A stretch of 64,000 bases of DNA from Trichocoleus desertorum NBK24 (GTDB lineage Bacteria; Cyanobacteriota; Cyanobacteriia; FACHB-46). Of this stretch, positions 1-9,090 are shown piece after piece. The DNA lies in contig NZ_CP116619.1 in the NCBI RefSeq assembly GCF_030409055.1, positions 2,184,628 to 2,248,627 on the forward strand. The letters run 5' to 3'. Within the stretch, counting starts at the first letter, position 1. Every line of letters begins with the position of its first letter. Position numbers and translations under genes: made by a program. The notes beneath the pieces were generated by a model, which ran no database searches, was not told the origin of the DNA, and worked only from the letters and a program-made list of their open reading frames with translations.

Positions 1-1600
1 GATTTCTCGCCTGAGAAACGACAAAATCAGTTTTGATGTGCATCCGCCTCGCAATGATGGTGCCATCTGGGGCTTGTTGGGCAACCTAGTCTTTCCCATC
101 TTGCTCATCGCTGGGCTCTTCTTCTTGTTCCGTCGCTCTAACAACGTGCCAGGTGGTCCGGGCCAAGCCATGAACTTTGGTAAGTCACGGGCTCGCTTCC
201 AAATGGAAGCCAAGACTGGCGTGATGTTCGATGATGTGGCTGGCGTGGAAGAAGCCAAAGAAGAATTGCAAGAAGTCGTTACCTTCCTGAAGAAGCCAGA
301 GCGCTTCACGGCGGTTGGAGCCCGCATTCCGAAGGGTGTACTGCTAGTTGGCCCTCCGGGAACGGGTAAAACTCTATTGGCTAAGGCGATCGCGGGGGAA
401 GCGGGCGTACCCTTCTTCAGCATCTCTGGTTCCGAGTTCGTGGAAATGTTTGTTGGTGTGGGTGCGTCTCGCGTCCGTGACCTGTTCAAGAAAGCCAAGG
501 AAAATGCTCCTTGCATCATCTTTATCGATGAAATTGACGCAGTGGGTCGTCAGCGAGGAGCAGGCATTGGCGGTGGCAACGATGAGCGAGAGCAAACCCT
601 TAACCAGTTGCTCACCGAGATGGATGGCTTTGAAGGCAACACTGGCATCATCATTATCGCGGCCACCAACCGTCCTGATGTCTTAGACTCGGCGCTGTTG
701 CGTCCCGGTCGCTTTGACCGTCAAGTTACAGTGGATGCTCCCGATATCAAGGGCCGCGTAGAAATTCTGCAAGTCCATGCCCGCAACAAGAAGCTATCTG
801 ACGAAGTTTCGATCGATTTGGTGGCTCGTCGGACTCCTGGCTTCACAGGTGCAGACTTGGCGAACTTGCTGAACGAAGCTGCTATCCTAACCGCGCGTCG
901 CCGGAAAGAAGCGATCACCATGCTAGAAATCGATGACGCAGTCGATCGCGTGGTGGCTGGGATGGAGGGTACGCCTCTAGTTGACAGCAAGAGCAAGCGC
1001 CTAATCGCCTATCACGAAATTGGTCACGCCGTAATTGGCACCCTGGTCAAAGCACACGACCCCGTACAGAAAGTAACTTTGATCCCCCGTGGACAAGCTC
1101 AAGGCTTAACCTGGTTTACCCCTAGCGAGGAGCAAGGTTTAATTTCCAAAGCCCAACTGATGGCTCGCATCATGGGAGCCTTGGGCGGTCGGGCGGCTGA
1201 GGAAGTGATCTTCGGTGACGCTGAAGTTACCACTGGCGCTGGCAACGACCTGCAACAAGTCAGCAGCATGGCACGGCAGATGGTGACTCGGTTCGGGATG
1301 TCTGACTTAGGGCCTTTGTGCCTTGAAAGCCAATCAGGTGAAGTATTCTTGGGCCGCGACTTGATGACTCGCTCGGAGTTCTCCGATGAGATTTCGTCTC
1401 GGATCGATGGTCAAGTTCGCTCGATTGTAGAGCACTGCTACGATGAGTCTCGCCGCATCATCCGTGAGAACCGCACTGTAGTCGATCGCCTAGTGGATCT
1501 CTTAATCGAGAAAGAAACTATTGATGGCGAAGAGTTCCGTCAGATTGTAGCTGAATACACCGTCGTACCTGAAAAAGAACAGTACGTACCTCAGCTTTAA
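1..1600 (+). CDS. ftsH: ATP-dependent zinc metalloprotease FtsH (FtsH2 type), 5' end missing
   Basis: This is a membrane AAA+ zinc protease; FtsH2-type enzymes degrade damaged photosystem II D1 protein in the thylakoid. The frame is open from base 2, so the gene starts before the window and roughly the first 100 residues (first membrane segment and lumenal part) are missing. What remains shows one hydrophobic segment (bases about 65-130), Walker A GPPGTGKT (350-373), Walker [12 protein letters not shown] with the FtsH-typical QRGAG stretch, the second region of homology ending RPGRFDRQ, and the zinc motif HEIGH (1013-1027). The C-terminus KEQYVPQL closely resembles that of Synechocystis Slr0228 (FtsH2) as I recall it. 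A strong terminator follows directly. The family is certain; the FtsH2 subtype is an inference from overall similarity. Confidence 0.95.
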   Translation, partial: ISRLRNDKISFDVHPPRNDGAIWGLLGNLVFPILLIAGLFFLFRRSNNVPGGPGQAMNFGKSRARFQMEAKTGVMFDDVAGVEEAKEELQEVVTFLKKPERFTAVGARIPKGVLLVGPPGTGKTLLAKAIAGEAGVPFFSISGSEFVEMFVGVGASRVRDLFKKAKENAPCIIFIDEIDAVGRQRGAGIGGGNDEREQTLNQLLTEMDGFEGNTGIIIIAATNRPDVLDSALLRPGRFDRQVTVDAPDIKGRVEILQVHARNKKLSDEVSIDLVARRTPGFTGADLANLLNEAAILTARRRKEAITMLEIDDAVDRVVAGMEGTPLVDSKSKRLIAYHEIGHAVIGTLVKAHDPVQKVTLIPRGQAQGLTWFTPSEEQGLISKAQLMARIMGALGGRAAEEVIFGDAEVTTGAGNDLQQVSSMARQMVTRFGMSDLGPLCLESQSGEVFLGRDLMTRSEFSDEISSRIDGQVRSIVEHCYDESRRIIRENRTVVDRLVDLLIEKETIDGEEFRQIVAEYTVVPEKEQYVPQL

Positions 1601-1628
1601 TCTCTAAAAGCAAAAAATTCTGAATATA

Positions 1629-1657
1629 GGGGACGGTTTCCACCGTCCCCTTTTTTT
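1629..1657 (+). terminator. Rho-independent terminator of ftsH
   Basis: A perfect 8-bp stem GGGGACGG/CCGTCCCC with a 6-base loop is followed by seven T. It lies 28 bases after the ftsH stop codon and between convergent genes. Confidence 0.9.
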
Positions 1658-1660
1658 GTT

Positions 1661-2005
1661 CTAAACAAACTCGATCGATTCGTAATATCGACAGTCCTGA
1701 CAAGGGCCAACAGGATTCACAGCGCAACGGAGATGAGGCGATCGCGCATTGAACCGACAGGTAATATCCCCTGTAAGAAACCCAATGCCTTCCACATACT
1801 GTTGCTCACCCGATCGCTGGAGGCTCTGCATACCTCGACGCTCGACCGCTGCCATTGCCCTTCTCAATCGGCTCTGGGCGCGTTCTTCGGCTTGTCGCAT
1901 GAAGCACAGCGATAAGAGGGGAGGGAGTAAACCTAGAATTACCACAAAGATAGTCTCGATCATGGCAGCTCGCCTCGCTACAGACATGATGCGATCGCCA
2001 ACCAT
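1661..2005 (-). CDS. DUF6464 family small membrane protein
   Basis: A cyanobacterial protein of unknown function. It has one N-terminal membrane segment (about residues 15-36, IETIFVVILGLLPPLLSLCF), a basic helix rich in Arg and Ala, and a C-terminal Cys motif: GDITCRFNARSP, then RCAVNP, then CQDCRYYE. This order matches the DUF6464 family as I know it. The Cys pattern suggests a metal or disulfide site, which is inference. Three in-frame ATG codons are possible; homologues commonly begin near the third (MIETIF, about 1963), so the first 14 residues may not be translated. It is convergent with ftsH and shares its terminator region. Confidence 0.75.
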   Translation of the reverse strand: MVGDRIMSVARRAAMIETIFVVILGLLPPLLSLCFMRQAEERAQSRLRRAMAAVERRGMQSLQRSGEQQYVEGIGFLTGDITCRFNARSPHLRCAVNPVGPCQDCRYYESIEFV

Positions 2006-2099
2006 TACGGCCCCAAGACCAGCATGATTGGCAAGCTCTACTTATCTCAATCCTAGTGAATTCAGCGGGCAAGTGTCCAGCTAACGAAAAACTCGTAAG

Positions 2100-3053
2100 C
2101 TAAGCCTTTTGAGCCACGATGGTACGATGGCGGGGGCTATTGGAAATAATGGTGGGTGGATGGAAACCCGCTTCGACTAGGGTTTTTTCTATATCTAAAG
2201 CGAAGTACTGATCAAGATAAGGCTCGGTACTCTTGAGCAGCGTCAGAATGTAGGGCGGCATCTTGGCGTAGATCTCGGACTGGGGGTTCATGTCCATGAT
2301 CGTCAAGTGCCCACCGGGACGCAGAACTCGTCTCGCTTCCTGGAAGATGGCGATCGCCGCACTTTGGGGCAGTTCATGGAAGACTAAGACAGCAGAAACT
2401 AGATCAAAGGAAGCATCGGGTAAGCCTGTCTCTTCGGCTTTAGCATGCACCCAATTAATCTGATTGATCTGAGCTTGGCGTTGTTGGGCTTTGTAGCGAG
2501 CCACCGCCAAGAAGTATGGAGATAGCTCCAATCCCGTGACCTTTGCTTGCGGATAGGTTTCTTGTAGTGCGAACGTGCTCATGCCGACACTACATCCCAA
2601 ATCCAGAATATCCTTGGGGTCTGCAAGAATCTCAGCTTTCAACACATTGTGGTAGCTCTGGCGCAGCTTAGCATCACCTTGCGCTCCTGCCTCTGGCCAA
2701 ATTCGAGCATGGACTGCGTGCGCTGCCACCTCAACTTCCGTCGCAGGCTCCCATCCCATATTGCCTTCGTCGTAGGCGTGGAACGAAGTCAGGTAATAGT
2801 CTGGGTAAGTCAAATTAGGATTCTGAACTTGGGCTAAGTCTGCCTCCCACTCTGGCGAAAATTCAGCAGTGCCACCCCGCGCCTTGAGCGCTTTCACTTC
2901 TTTCGGCCAATAAACTCCAATGGTTTCAGCCCGCTTGATCATCATGTTGCGAGCGCGGTTCTTGGCTAGCTTGGCGAGCGGTTTGATTGAAAGTACTCCA
3001 TTTACCAAGCGAGAAGCTAAGCGGGGAGCAGTCTTGGCAGCAGTGGCAGTCAT
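2100..3053 (-). CDS. Class I SAM-dependent methyltransferase
   Basis: Predicted to transfer a methyl group from S-adenosylmethionine to an unknown substrate. The N-terminal 120 residues are basic and helical with no clear domain. The Rossmann methyltransferase fold follows: motif I DLGCSVGMST near residue 153, the acidic loop GLELSP near 175, HAKAEETGLPDASFDLV near 205-220, and the post-motif ARRVLRPGGHLTIMDMNP near 242-258. Gly-rich motif I and the LRPGG turn are those of the Methyltransf_11/25 group. The 317-residue length with a long N-terminal extension is seen in cyanobacterial relatives. No neighbour points to a pathway. Substrate unknown. Confidence 0.85.
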   Translation of the reverse strand: MTATAAKTAPRLASRLVNGVLSIKPLAKLAKNRARNMMIKRAETIGVYWPKEVKALKARGGTAEFSPEWEADLAQVQNPNLTYPDYYLTSFHAYDEGNMGWEPATEVEVAAHAVHARIWPEAGAQGDAKLRQSYHNVLKAEILADPKDILDLGCSVGMSTFALQETYPQAKVTGLELSPYFLAVARYKAQQRQAQINQINWVHAKAEETGLPDASFDLVSAVLVFHELPQSAAIAIFQEARRVLRPGGHLTIMDMNPQSEIYAKMPPYILTLLKSTEPYLDQYFALDIEKTLVEAGFHPPTIISNSPRHRTIVAQKA

Positions 3054-3388
3054 AGAGTGATGTTAAAACACAGCTTTCAACAAGCTCAATTATCGCAAAT
3101 TTCCTACTTTTAACACACAAATACGATTAAGAAGCTTCTCTCGTTAACCAGATATGTTCATCTACTTGACTAAAATCAATTACTTGACTTAACGATATTA
3201 ATAATTCAAGAACACAAAAAGATTAACAATTTAAGGTTTCTCTAATAACACATATCGTTTAGCAACAATATCAAAAACTGCCAATCCCCGACACTCCACT
3301 TAGCCCATGCTAGACTAAGCAGAATGTGGTTTTTATCAGTTTGTCACGTTAACGTTGGCAATAAAATTATTTCATAGGTAAGGCTAAG
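3054..3388. other. AT-rich intergenic region before the OLD-family gene
   Basis: It separates two divergent genes and contains no ORF of note and no tRNA. It is clearly more AT-rich than the flanking methyltransferase gene, and that composition continues into the OLD-family gene. A GGTAAGG-like ribosome-binding sequence (about 3376-3383) sits just before the ATG at 3389. No convincing promoter or repeat could be assigned. Confidence 0.5.
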
Positions 3389-6019
3389 ATGCTTCTTAAA
3401 ACAGTCTTTATTCGTTTTTACAAGTCATTCAATGACGACTTCCTAAGAAGATTGCATAAAGAAGCAAAGCCAAAACCGTGGGAGAGAGTCAATGGAGACT
3501 GGTATCCTTATATTGAAGTAGCAATTGATTCGGAAATCACAACTGTTGTTGGTGCCAATGAATCTGGAAAGTCACACCTCTTAAGCGCCATAGAAAAAGC
3601 GATTTCTGGAAGCAAAATAGAACGTGATGATTTCTGTAGATATTCACGATTCTTTACCGTAAAGATGGGAGAGCTAAAACATCCTGACTTTGGAACTGGC
3701 TGGAAAGATTTAACAAATGAAGAAAAAGCTTTTTTTCGAGAAGCTTGCGGGATGTCAGACAATAGTGAATTTAATAATTTATTGATATTTAGAACAAGCG
3801 TAGATGATTTGACAGTATACATACCTGAGGAAAATTATAGATCTTACAAAGTACAGGATGATTTTATATCTAAAGTTCCGAATATTCTACCTAAAACATT
3901 TAGAATTGATGCCGAAATAGCACTTCCAGATAGTATACCTATCCAAAAACTAGTTAAGCATTCAAAAGGAGGAGACACAAGTTTTGAGTTGCTGGAGCGT
4001 GATGAAAAAATCAGAATCTTTGATCTATTAAATAAACTTGCTAACACCCCTAGACCTGAACGAAATTTTCCCGTTACAGATTCCGATCCTTTTGAAAAAG
4101 TAGTTTCTAGCTTGGTTTCAGCCCTAAAAGAATCCAACTTAAATCAAGATGAGGAGACTAGACGTGAAAAGCAGCTTGAGCTGGCAAAAAAGTTGATTTA
4201 TAAAATCGCTCAAGTCGATCCTGAAGTTCTTTCAAACCTTGCAGAAGCCATTAAGAAAGGAAAACAAGGATATGCCAATGGAATTATTAAGATGATCAAT
4301 GATCAGCTAGCCACAAATTTAAACTTTCCTAATTGGTGGGTACAAGACCGGAATTTTCAATTAAAAGTTATGGCTAGAGAGCATGACCTAGTTTTTACCA
4401 TAACTGACAAGACTGGAACTGAGTACTCTTTTAAAGAAAGAAGTTCAGGATTAAAATACTTCCTTAGCTACTACATACAGTATCGCTCTCATGAATCACA
4501 CAAATTAAAAAATGAAATTCTTCTGATGGATGAGCCCGACACATATTTGTCCAGTCAGGCTCAGCAAGATTTATTGAGAATTTTTGAAGCATTTGCAAAC
4601 CCAGAAGAAGGCTCTCATATTATTCGTCCAGTACAAGTAGTTTATGTAACCCACTCTCCCTTCCTAGTTGACAAAAACCATGCTGAAAGAATCCGTGTAT
4701 TGCAAAAGGGTAATGAAGATGAAGGGACACGAGTTGTAAAAGATGCCGCTAAGAATCATTATGAACCCCTTAGATCCGCATTTGGTGCGTTTGTTGGTGA
4801 AACAACTTTTATTGGTAACTGTAACTTGATGGTTGAAGGTATAGCAGACCAAATACTACTGGCTGGTGCATCTAATCATCTTCGTCGAAAGCGAGGTATC
4901 TCCACTTTAGAAACACTGAATCTGAATAATCTTACTATTGTGCCCGCAGGTTCTGCGTCACATATTCCATATTTGGTTTATTTAGCTCGTGGTCGTGATA
5001 TTGAACAGCCAGCAGTAATTGTGCTTTTAGATAGTGACTCAAGCGGGAATGATGCCAAGAAGCATCTCTTAGGTAAAGGTGGAAGGCATAGAAGACCTTT
5101 GATCAAAGAAAGTTTTATTGTTCAGATTGGTGACTTATTCAAGCAGCGTGAATTAAGTGATGAAACAAAACTAAAACCAATCGAAATAGAAGACTTAATT
5201 CCTTTAGAGATTTGTGTTTTGGCAGCTAGGCAATACGCACTTGAAATGTGCAGTATAGATGAGTCCACTGCCACTTTGATCCACAAAGACTTAATTTTAT
5301 CGAACCTGACAGAAGATAAAACTGTTTTCGATGCTTTGCAAGCATGTTTCGAGAATTTATCCAATTCAAAGCTTCACATTGAAAAGGTTGGTTTTGCCAG
5401 AAATGTAGTTCAGATCCTGAATGAATTATATAAAAACCCTAGAAACCCTCTTGCCAAAGTTTCAGAAGGTGCAATGCAAGAGTTCGAAGAAAATTTTAAG
5501 ACTTTATTCCAGTATTTAAACAAAATGCAACGTCAAGCTCAAAGCAAACTTATTAAAGCTCGCTTGTCTCAACAAATCAAAAATAGAATTGACGGGTTTA
5601 TTCAACAACATCAAGTAATATCAAGACGTGAAAATGCATTAATCCTTCTTCAAGATATAGAGTCTTTAATGGATGAAAATCGAAATGAGTCTTCGCCTAT
5701 TGAACTTGATAAAGTAAAAGAAGCAATTCAAAATATTCGTCATTCTTACAACCTTGATCAAGGAATGACAAAATATATTGATGATTATGAAGGATTTAAA
5801 TTGTCCCTGGAGAAGATTCGTTATGCAGGTCTATTAGCAATTCAAGAGGATGAGTTGGAGTCAGAGCAGATGCTCGGCTTGTCTATAGATTCTGATAATA
5901 CTACAACCCAGGAGCAGTTGAAGGCTGAAGCAAGTAGTCATATTAATGATTCAGAACCAATGAAAACATCAGAAGAATTGAAGCCTAGAAGCCAAAATAA
6001 AATTGGCAAAAAAGTGTAA
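3389..6019 (+). CDS. OLD-family ATP-dependent nuclease (ABC ATPase plus TOPRIM), candidate defence gene
   Basis: The 876-residue protein joins an ABC-type ATPase to a TOPRIM nuclease domain. Visible motifs are Walker A GANESGKS (55-62), a signature-like RSSGLKYFLSYY (351-362), Walker B ILLMDEPD (377-384), the H-loop THSPFL (421-426), the TOPRIM acidic motif LMVEGIADQ (480-488) and its DSDSSG motif (548-553). A helical C-terminal extension of about 300 residues follows. OLD proteins act as anti-phage nucleases alone or with a helicase partner (Gabija GajA/GajB) or in retrons. No UvrD-like helicase, reverse transcriptase or other partner lies beside this one, so it resembles a stand-alone class 1 OLD; that class call is inference. 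The gene is AT-rich and I found no GCGATCGC in it, unlike its neighbours, which suggests transfer. Confidence 0.85.
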   Translation: MLLKTVFIRFYKSFNDDFLRRLHKEAKPKPWERVNGDWYPYIEVAIDSEITTVVGANESGKSHLLSAIEKAISGSKIERDDFCRYSRFFTVKMGELKHPDFGTGWKDLTNEEKAFFREACGMSDNSEFNNLLIFRTSVDDLTVYIPEENYRSYKVQDDFISKVPNILPKTFRIDAEIALPDSIPIQKLVKHSKGGDTSFELLERDEKIRIFDLLNKLANTPRPERNFPVTDSDPFEKVVSSLVSALKESNLNQDEETRREKQLELAKKLIYKIAQVDPEVLSNLAEAIKKGKQGYANGIIKMINDQLATNLNFPNWWVQDRNFQLKVMAREHDLVFTITDKTGTEYSFKERSSGLKYFLSYYIQYRSHESHKLKNEILLMDEPDTYLSSQAQQDLLRIFEAFANPEEGSHIIRPVQVVYVTHSPFLVDKNHAERIRVLQKGNEDEGTRVVKDAAKNHYEPLRSAFGAFVGETTFIGNCNLMVEGIADQILLAGASNHLRRKRGISTLETLNLNNLTIVPAGSASHIPYLVYLARGRDIEQPAVIVLLDSDSSGNDAKKHLLGKGGRHRRPLIKESFIVQIGDLFKQRELSDETKLKPIEIEDLIPLEICVLAARQYALEMCSIDESTATLIHKDLILSNLTEDKTVFDALQACFENLSNSKLHIEKVGFARNVVQILNELYKNPRNPLAKVSEGAMQEFEENFKTLFQYLNKMQRQAQSKLIKARLSQQIKNRIDGFIQQHQVISRRENALILLQDIESLMDENRNESSPIELDKVKEAIQNIRHSYNLDQGMTKYIDDYEGFKLSLEKIRYAGLLAIQEDELESEQMLGLSIDSDNTTTQEQLKAEASSHINDSEPMKTSEELKPRSQNKIGKKV

Positions 6020-6122
6020 GAGTTCAGCTTCTGTCCCATCTCCTCTGTCTAACCATAAATACTTATAGCTACTGCATTGGTATTGTAATAATGTGAGATT
6101 TTTAGGAAATTATTAATTTGGT

Positions 6123-7013
6123 ATGAGAAAGGTAATATCCTGGATTCCTCAACTCACCGATGATGGTTCTTTCACCTTTTTCTCCGAGGAATTTAACGAG
6201 ACATTCCATAGCAGCCAGGGTGCGAAAGCAGAAGCATTTTCCAAATTTGCTAAAGCCACCGATTTAGTAGAGAAAGCTCAGCAAGGGCAAGTACGCTTAC
6301 TCGATGTCTGCTATGGCCTGGGCTACAACACTGCCGCCGCTCTAGAAACCATTTGGACCGCCAACCCAAATTGCCAAGTAGAAGTCTATGGGCTGGAACT
6401 CGATGCCACAGTTCCTCAAGCCGCGATCGCGCCTCCCTTAATCGAGTCTTGGTCTTCCACGGTGCAAACAATTTTGATTGCCTTGGCTCAGGAACATGAA
6501 TATCAGAGCGATCGCTTGCAAGCCAAAGTGTTGATTGGGGATGCGAGACAAACCATTCAATCGCTAGCAGCATCTCAGTTTCAAGCCGATGCCATTTTCT
6601 TCGACCCCTTTTCTCCCCGTCGTTGCCCGCAGTTGTGGACGGTAGAGTTCTTTACCCAAGTCGTAAGTTGCTTGGCTCCCACCGGGAATTTAGCCACCTA
6701 CTCGCGATCGGCTTCAGTGCGATCAGCCATGCAAGCGGCTGGTCTATACATTGGCACCATTCCTCTCAGTGAGGGAGAAGTGTATGAATCGCACGAATGG
6801 TCTCAAGGAACCGTCGGCAGTTTTAATCCTGAAACGCTACATCCTCTCTCGCAAATGGAGCAAGAACATCTACAAACGAGAGCTGCCATTCCTCTGCGTG
6901 ACCCCGATTTGAGCGATCGCGCCGAAACTATTTTGCAGCGACAAAAGCAGGAGCAACAACAGTCTCAGCGAGAATCAACTTCCAGTTGGCGACGACGTTG
7001 GGGAATTAAATAG
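6123..7013 (+). CDS. MnmC-like tRNA wobble-uridine methyltransferase (MnmD type)
   Basis: The protein corresponds to the methyltransferase half of MnmC (DUF752 family), which methylates the aminomethyl group of modified U34 in some tRNAs; it lacks the FAD oxidase half, so MnmD fits better. It shows the family start SWIPQLTDDGSFTFFSEEFNETFHS (residues 5-30, with the typical YHS-like GA motif next), motif I LLDVCYGLGYNT near 59-70, and the substrate-side FFDPFSPRRCPQLWT near 159-173, equivalent to FDGFAPxxNPxMW in MnmC. The C-terminal 30 residues are Gln/Arg-rich and probably disordered. It lies 9 bases before mug and probably shares a transcript with it. Confidence 0.8.
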   Translation: MRKVISWIPQLTDDGSFTFFSEEFNETFHSSQGAKAEAFSKFAKATDLVEKAQQGQVRLLDVCYGLGYNTAAALETIWTANPNCQVEVYGLELDATVPQAAIAPPLIESWSSTVQTILIALAQEHEYQSDRLQAKVLIGDARQTIQSLAASQFQADAIFFDPFSPRRCPQLWTVEFFTQVVSCLAPTGNLATYSRSASVRSAMQAAGLYIGTIPLSEGEVYESHEWSQGTVGSFNPETLHPLSQMEQEHLQTRAAIPLRDPDLSDRAETILQRQKQEQQQSQRESTSSWRRRWGIK

Positions 7014-7022
7014 GGTGTAGCT

Positions 7023-7580
7023 ATGGCATCTCTACGTAGACCAACCAAAGAAGAAATCCAGGCTGCGATCGGCACTACAGTTTCCGACACGATCGCGCCT
7101 AATCTCAAAGTGTTGTTTTGTGGCATTAACCCCAGCCTCTACAGCGCTGTTGTAGGTCATCACTTTGCTCGTCCTGGCAATCGCTTTTGGCCGACTCTAC
7201 ATCAAGCGGGCTTCACCGATCGCCTATTTGACCCTGCCGAGGATCGCGACTTGCTCAACCTCGGTTATGGCATCACCAATGTAGTCGATCGCGCTACTGC
7301 TACAGCCGATGAGTTATCCAAGCAAGAACTATTAATTGGTGGCCAGAATCTAGCAACCAAAGTAGAACAATATCGCCCCCGCTGTTTAGCCGTGCTAGGC
7401 ATTGGCGCATATCGTACTGCCTTCAGCAAACCCAAAGCTGTAGTCGGACGACAGGAAGAAACCCTACACAACGCGATCGTCTGGGTATTACCTAATCCTA
7501 GTGGGTTGAATGCTCATTATCAACTCAAGGATTTAGCTGAGGTCTTCCGAGAATTATTAGTTGCTGTTGAACGTGCCTAG
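7023..7580 (+). CDS. mug: G/U mismatch-specific DNA glycosylase
   Basis: This single-domain uracil-DNA glycosylase of the Mug/TDG family removes U or T opposite G after deamination. The catalytic-loop motif GINPS is at residues 34-38 (GINPG in E. coli Mug, where the Asn is catalytic), followed by HHFARPGNRFWPTLHQAG (46-63), a hallmark stretch, and the DNA-intercalation segment NPSGLNAHY near 157-165. The 185-residue length is normal. The only deviation seen is Ser for Gly after the GINP motif. It follows the mnmD-like gene by 9 bases. A 26-bp perfect palindrome stands 3 bases after its stop codon. Confidence 0.9.
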   Translation: MASLRRPTKEEIQAAIGTTVSDTIAPNLKVLFCGINPSLYSAVVGHHFARPGNRFWPTLHQAGFTDRLFDPAEDRDLLNLGYGITNVVDRATATADELSKQELLIGGQNLATKVEQYRPRCLAVLGIGAYRTAFSKPKAVVGRQEETLHNAIVWVLPNPSGLNAHYQLKDLAEVFRELLVAVERA

Positions 7581-7583
7581 TTG

Positions 7584-7609
7584 CATCGAAAGGCGATCGC
7601 CTTTCGATG
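7584..7609. repeat. 26-bp perfect palindrome centred on HIP1
   Basis: The half-site CATCGAAAGGCGA is followed by its exact reverse complement, with GCGATCGC at the centre. It starts 3 bases after the mug stop codon. No T-run follows, so it is not a standard terminator, although the RNA would form a long hairpin. Confidence 0.8.
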
Positions 7610-7771
7610 AATAGAAGCAGAAATCTTCGTACTGTGCAGGGCTTCAAATTGGCGAGAACTTTTTGAAGATTAGAGAAATTTGTGTAGTCGCCAAAAGTAT
7701 TCAAAGTGAATCGTGATTAAGCTTGAAGCGCTGGGTACTACTAGCAAAAACACGATTAGGAGTAAAGCACT

Positions 7772-8923
7772 GTGGGGCAGTTATTCGATCGCATAAGCCG
7801 TGTAGCCCGAGCTGAGCTGAACTCTAGTAAAGGTAATTACGAGAAAGATTACTTGAATGGAGGAGCTGCCTTAATTGCTGGTGGAGCAGTTGCAGGTGCT
7901 TCGATTGGCAAGGTTGGAATCTTGGCAGGTGGGGCAGGCTACAGCCTGGGTGCGGCTCCACTCGCTGCTGCTGGTGCGTTGACAGGTGCCGCTCTTTATG
8001 AAGCGTTGCGATCGCTTCTTGAAAACGATGCTTCCTCTGCTAGTGCTGCGGCGATCGGAGCAGCGACAGGTGCAGCCACTTCAGCAGCGATCGGAGGCGT
8101 GGGTGTAGCGGTTGGTGGCAGTGCGATTGGGGTTGGAATGGCTTCAATGGCGGCAGGTGGAGCCGTGGTTGGTTTGGGTCTAGTAGGATTAAATCGTCTG
8201 CTTCAACAAGGCACTGATCCAGAAAAGCTTCTGGATAGTGCGATCGCGCAAATGGAAGCAGACGCACGGGATGCACGGCAAGCAGCCATCAATGCAATTG
8301 CTAGCCAAAAGCGACTTCAGCAACAGTACGAACAGGCACAGGCGGAAGTTAATAAATGGCAACGACGGGCACACTTGGCCCTGCAAAAAGGAGATGAGTA
8401 TCTGGCACGGGAAGCGCTGATTCGCAAGAAAACGCACACTAGAACTCTTAGCAGCCTGAAATCTCAGCTCAATCAAGAATCACCTTCGGTTAAGAACCTC
8501 AAGCAGAATCTAATACTTCTAGAAGCCAAAATCTCTGAAGCAAAAATAATGGAAACCGTCTTGAAGGCTCGGATTGCGACTACTAAGGTAAATGAGCAAC
8601 TGCAAAGCACAGTAGGTCAGATAGGTACCAATAGTGCAATGGGTACTTTTGAGCGCATGGAAGAAAAAGTACTGCAAATAGCAGCGCGATCGCAGGCAGC
8701 GGAATTGGTCGGTAGTAGCTTAGAAGAGCAATTTGCCAGACTAGAGGCAGGTAGTGATGTTGATGACGAACTGGCAGCAATGAAAGCACAGTTACTCGGC
8801 TATCCCCAACAATCTCAGTCACAGTTTCCTGATTCTGAACCCTCAAATAGTCTTTCTAGCAATGCATTAGTTGATGCGGAACTGGAGGATTTGAAACGAC
8901 AGCTTGATTCGCTTGATGCCTAA
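7772..8923 (+). CDS. PspA/VIPP1 (IM30)-like protein with an inserted glycine-zipper membrane domain
   Basis: PspA/IM30 proteins are ESCRT-III relatives that bind and remodel membranes. Residues 1-18 (MGQLFDRISRVARAELNS) are the amphipathic helix 0 of that family, and residues from 148 (TDPEKLLDSAIAQME) onward are its helices 1-5, including ASQKRLQQQYEQAQAEVNKW, ALQKGDEYLAREAL and NEQLQSTVGQIGTNSAMGTFERMEEKV. Normally helix 0 runs into the DPEK segment after a few residues. Here about 128 residues (19-147) are inserted, almost all Gly, Ala, Val, Ile and Leu, with many GxxxG steps and a short charged break at 77-90. This looks like a pair of glycine-zipper membrane hairpins. The C-terminus ends in ELEDLKRQLDSL. 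The GTG start has AGGAG 9 bases upstream. A normal vipp1 gene is presumably elsewhere. Confidence 0.9.
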   Translation: MGQLFDRISRVARAELNSSKGNYEKDYLNGGAALIAGGAVAGASIGKVGILAGGAGYSLGAAPLAAAGALTGAALYEALRSLLENDASSASAAAIGAATGAATSAAIGGVGVAVGGSAIGVGMASMAAGGAVVGLGLVGLNRLLQQGTDPEKLLDSAIAQMEADARDARQAAINAIASQKRLQQQYEQAQAEVNKWQRRAHLALQKGDEYLAREALIRKKTHTRTLSSLKSQLNQESPSVKNLKQNLILLEAKISEAKIMETVLKARIATTKVNEQLQSTVGQIGTNSAMGTFERMEEKVLQIAARSQAAELVGSSLEEQFARLEAGSDVDDELAAMKAQLLGYPQQSQSQFPDSEPSNSLSSNALVDAELEDLKRQLDSLDA

Positions 8924-9090
8924 CGATTCAGAGAATTGGGAATGAGCTGAAAGATGGGTTGTAGATGTGGGCGATCGCCCAAGCTTCATCATGGTGAGTT
9001 GGTATAGGATACATCGTGACACCAAGAGAGATAGAGTATAAGCCAATCGTCAACTTCGTTAGTGGACACCTCACGCCAGCCAAGTATCAA

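Noticed and set aside
1749-2072. Overlapping ORFs on both strands around the DUF6464 gene
   Set aside because: The minus-strand DUF6464 frame has recognisable Cys motifs and a membrane helix; the others do not.
3389-6019. Gabija system
   Set aside because: The GajA-like protein has no adjacent UvrD-like GajB; both neighbours are housekeeping genes.
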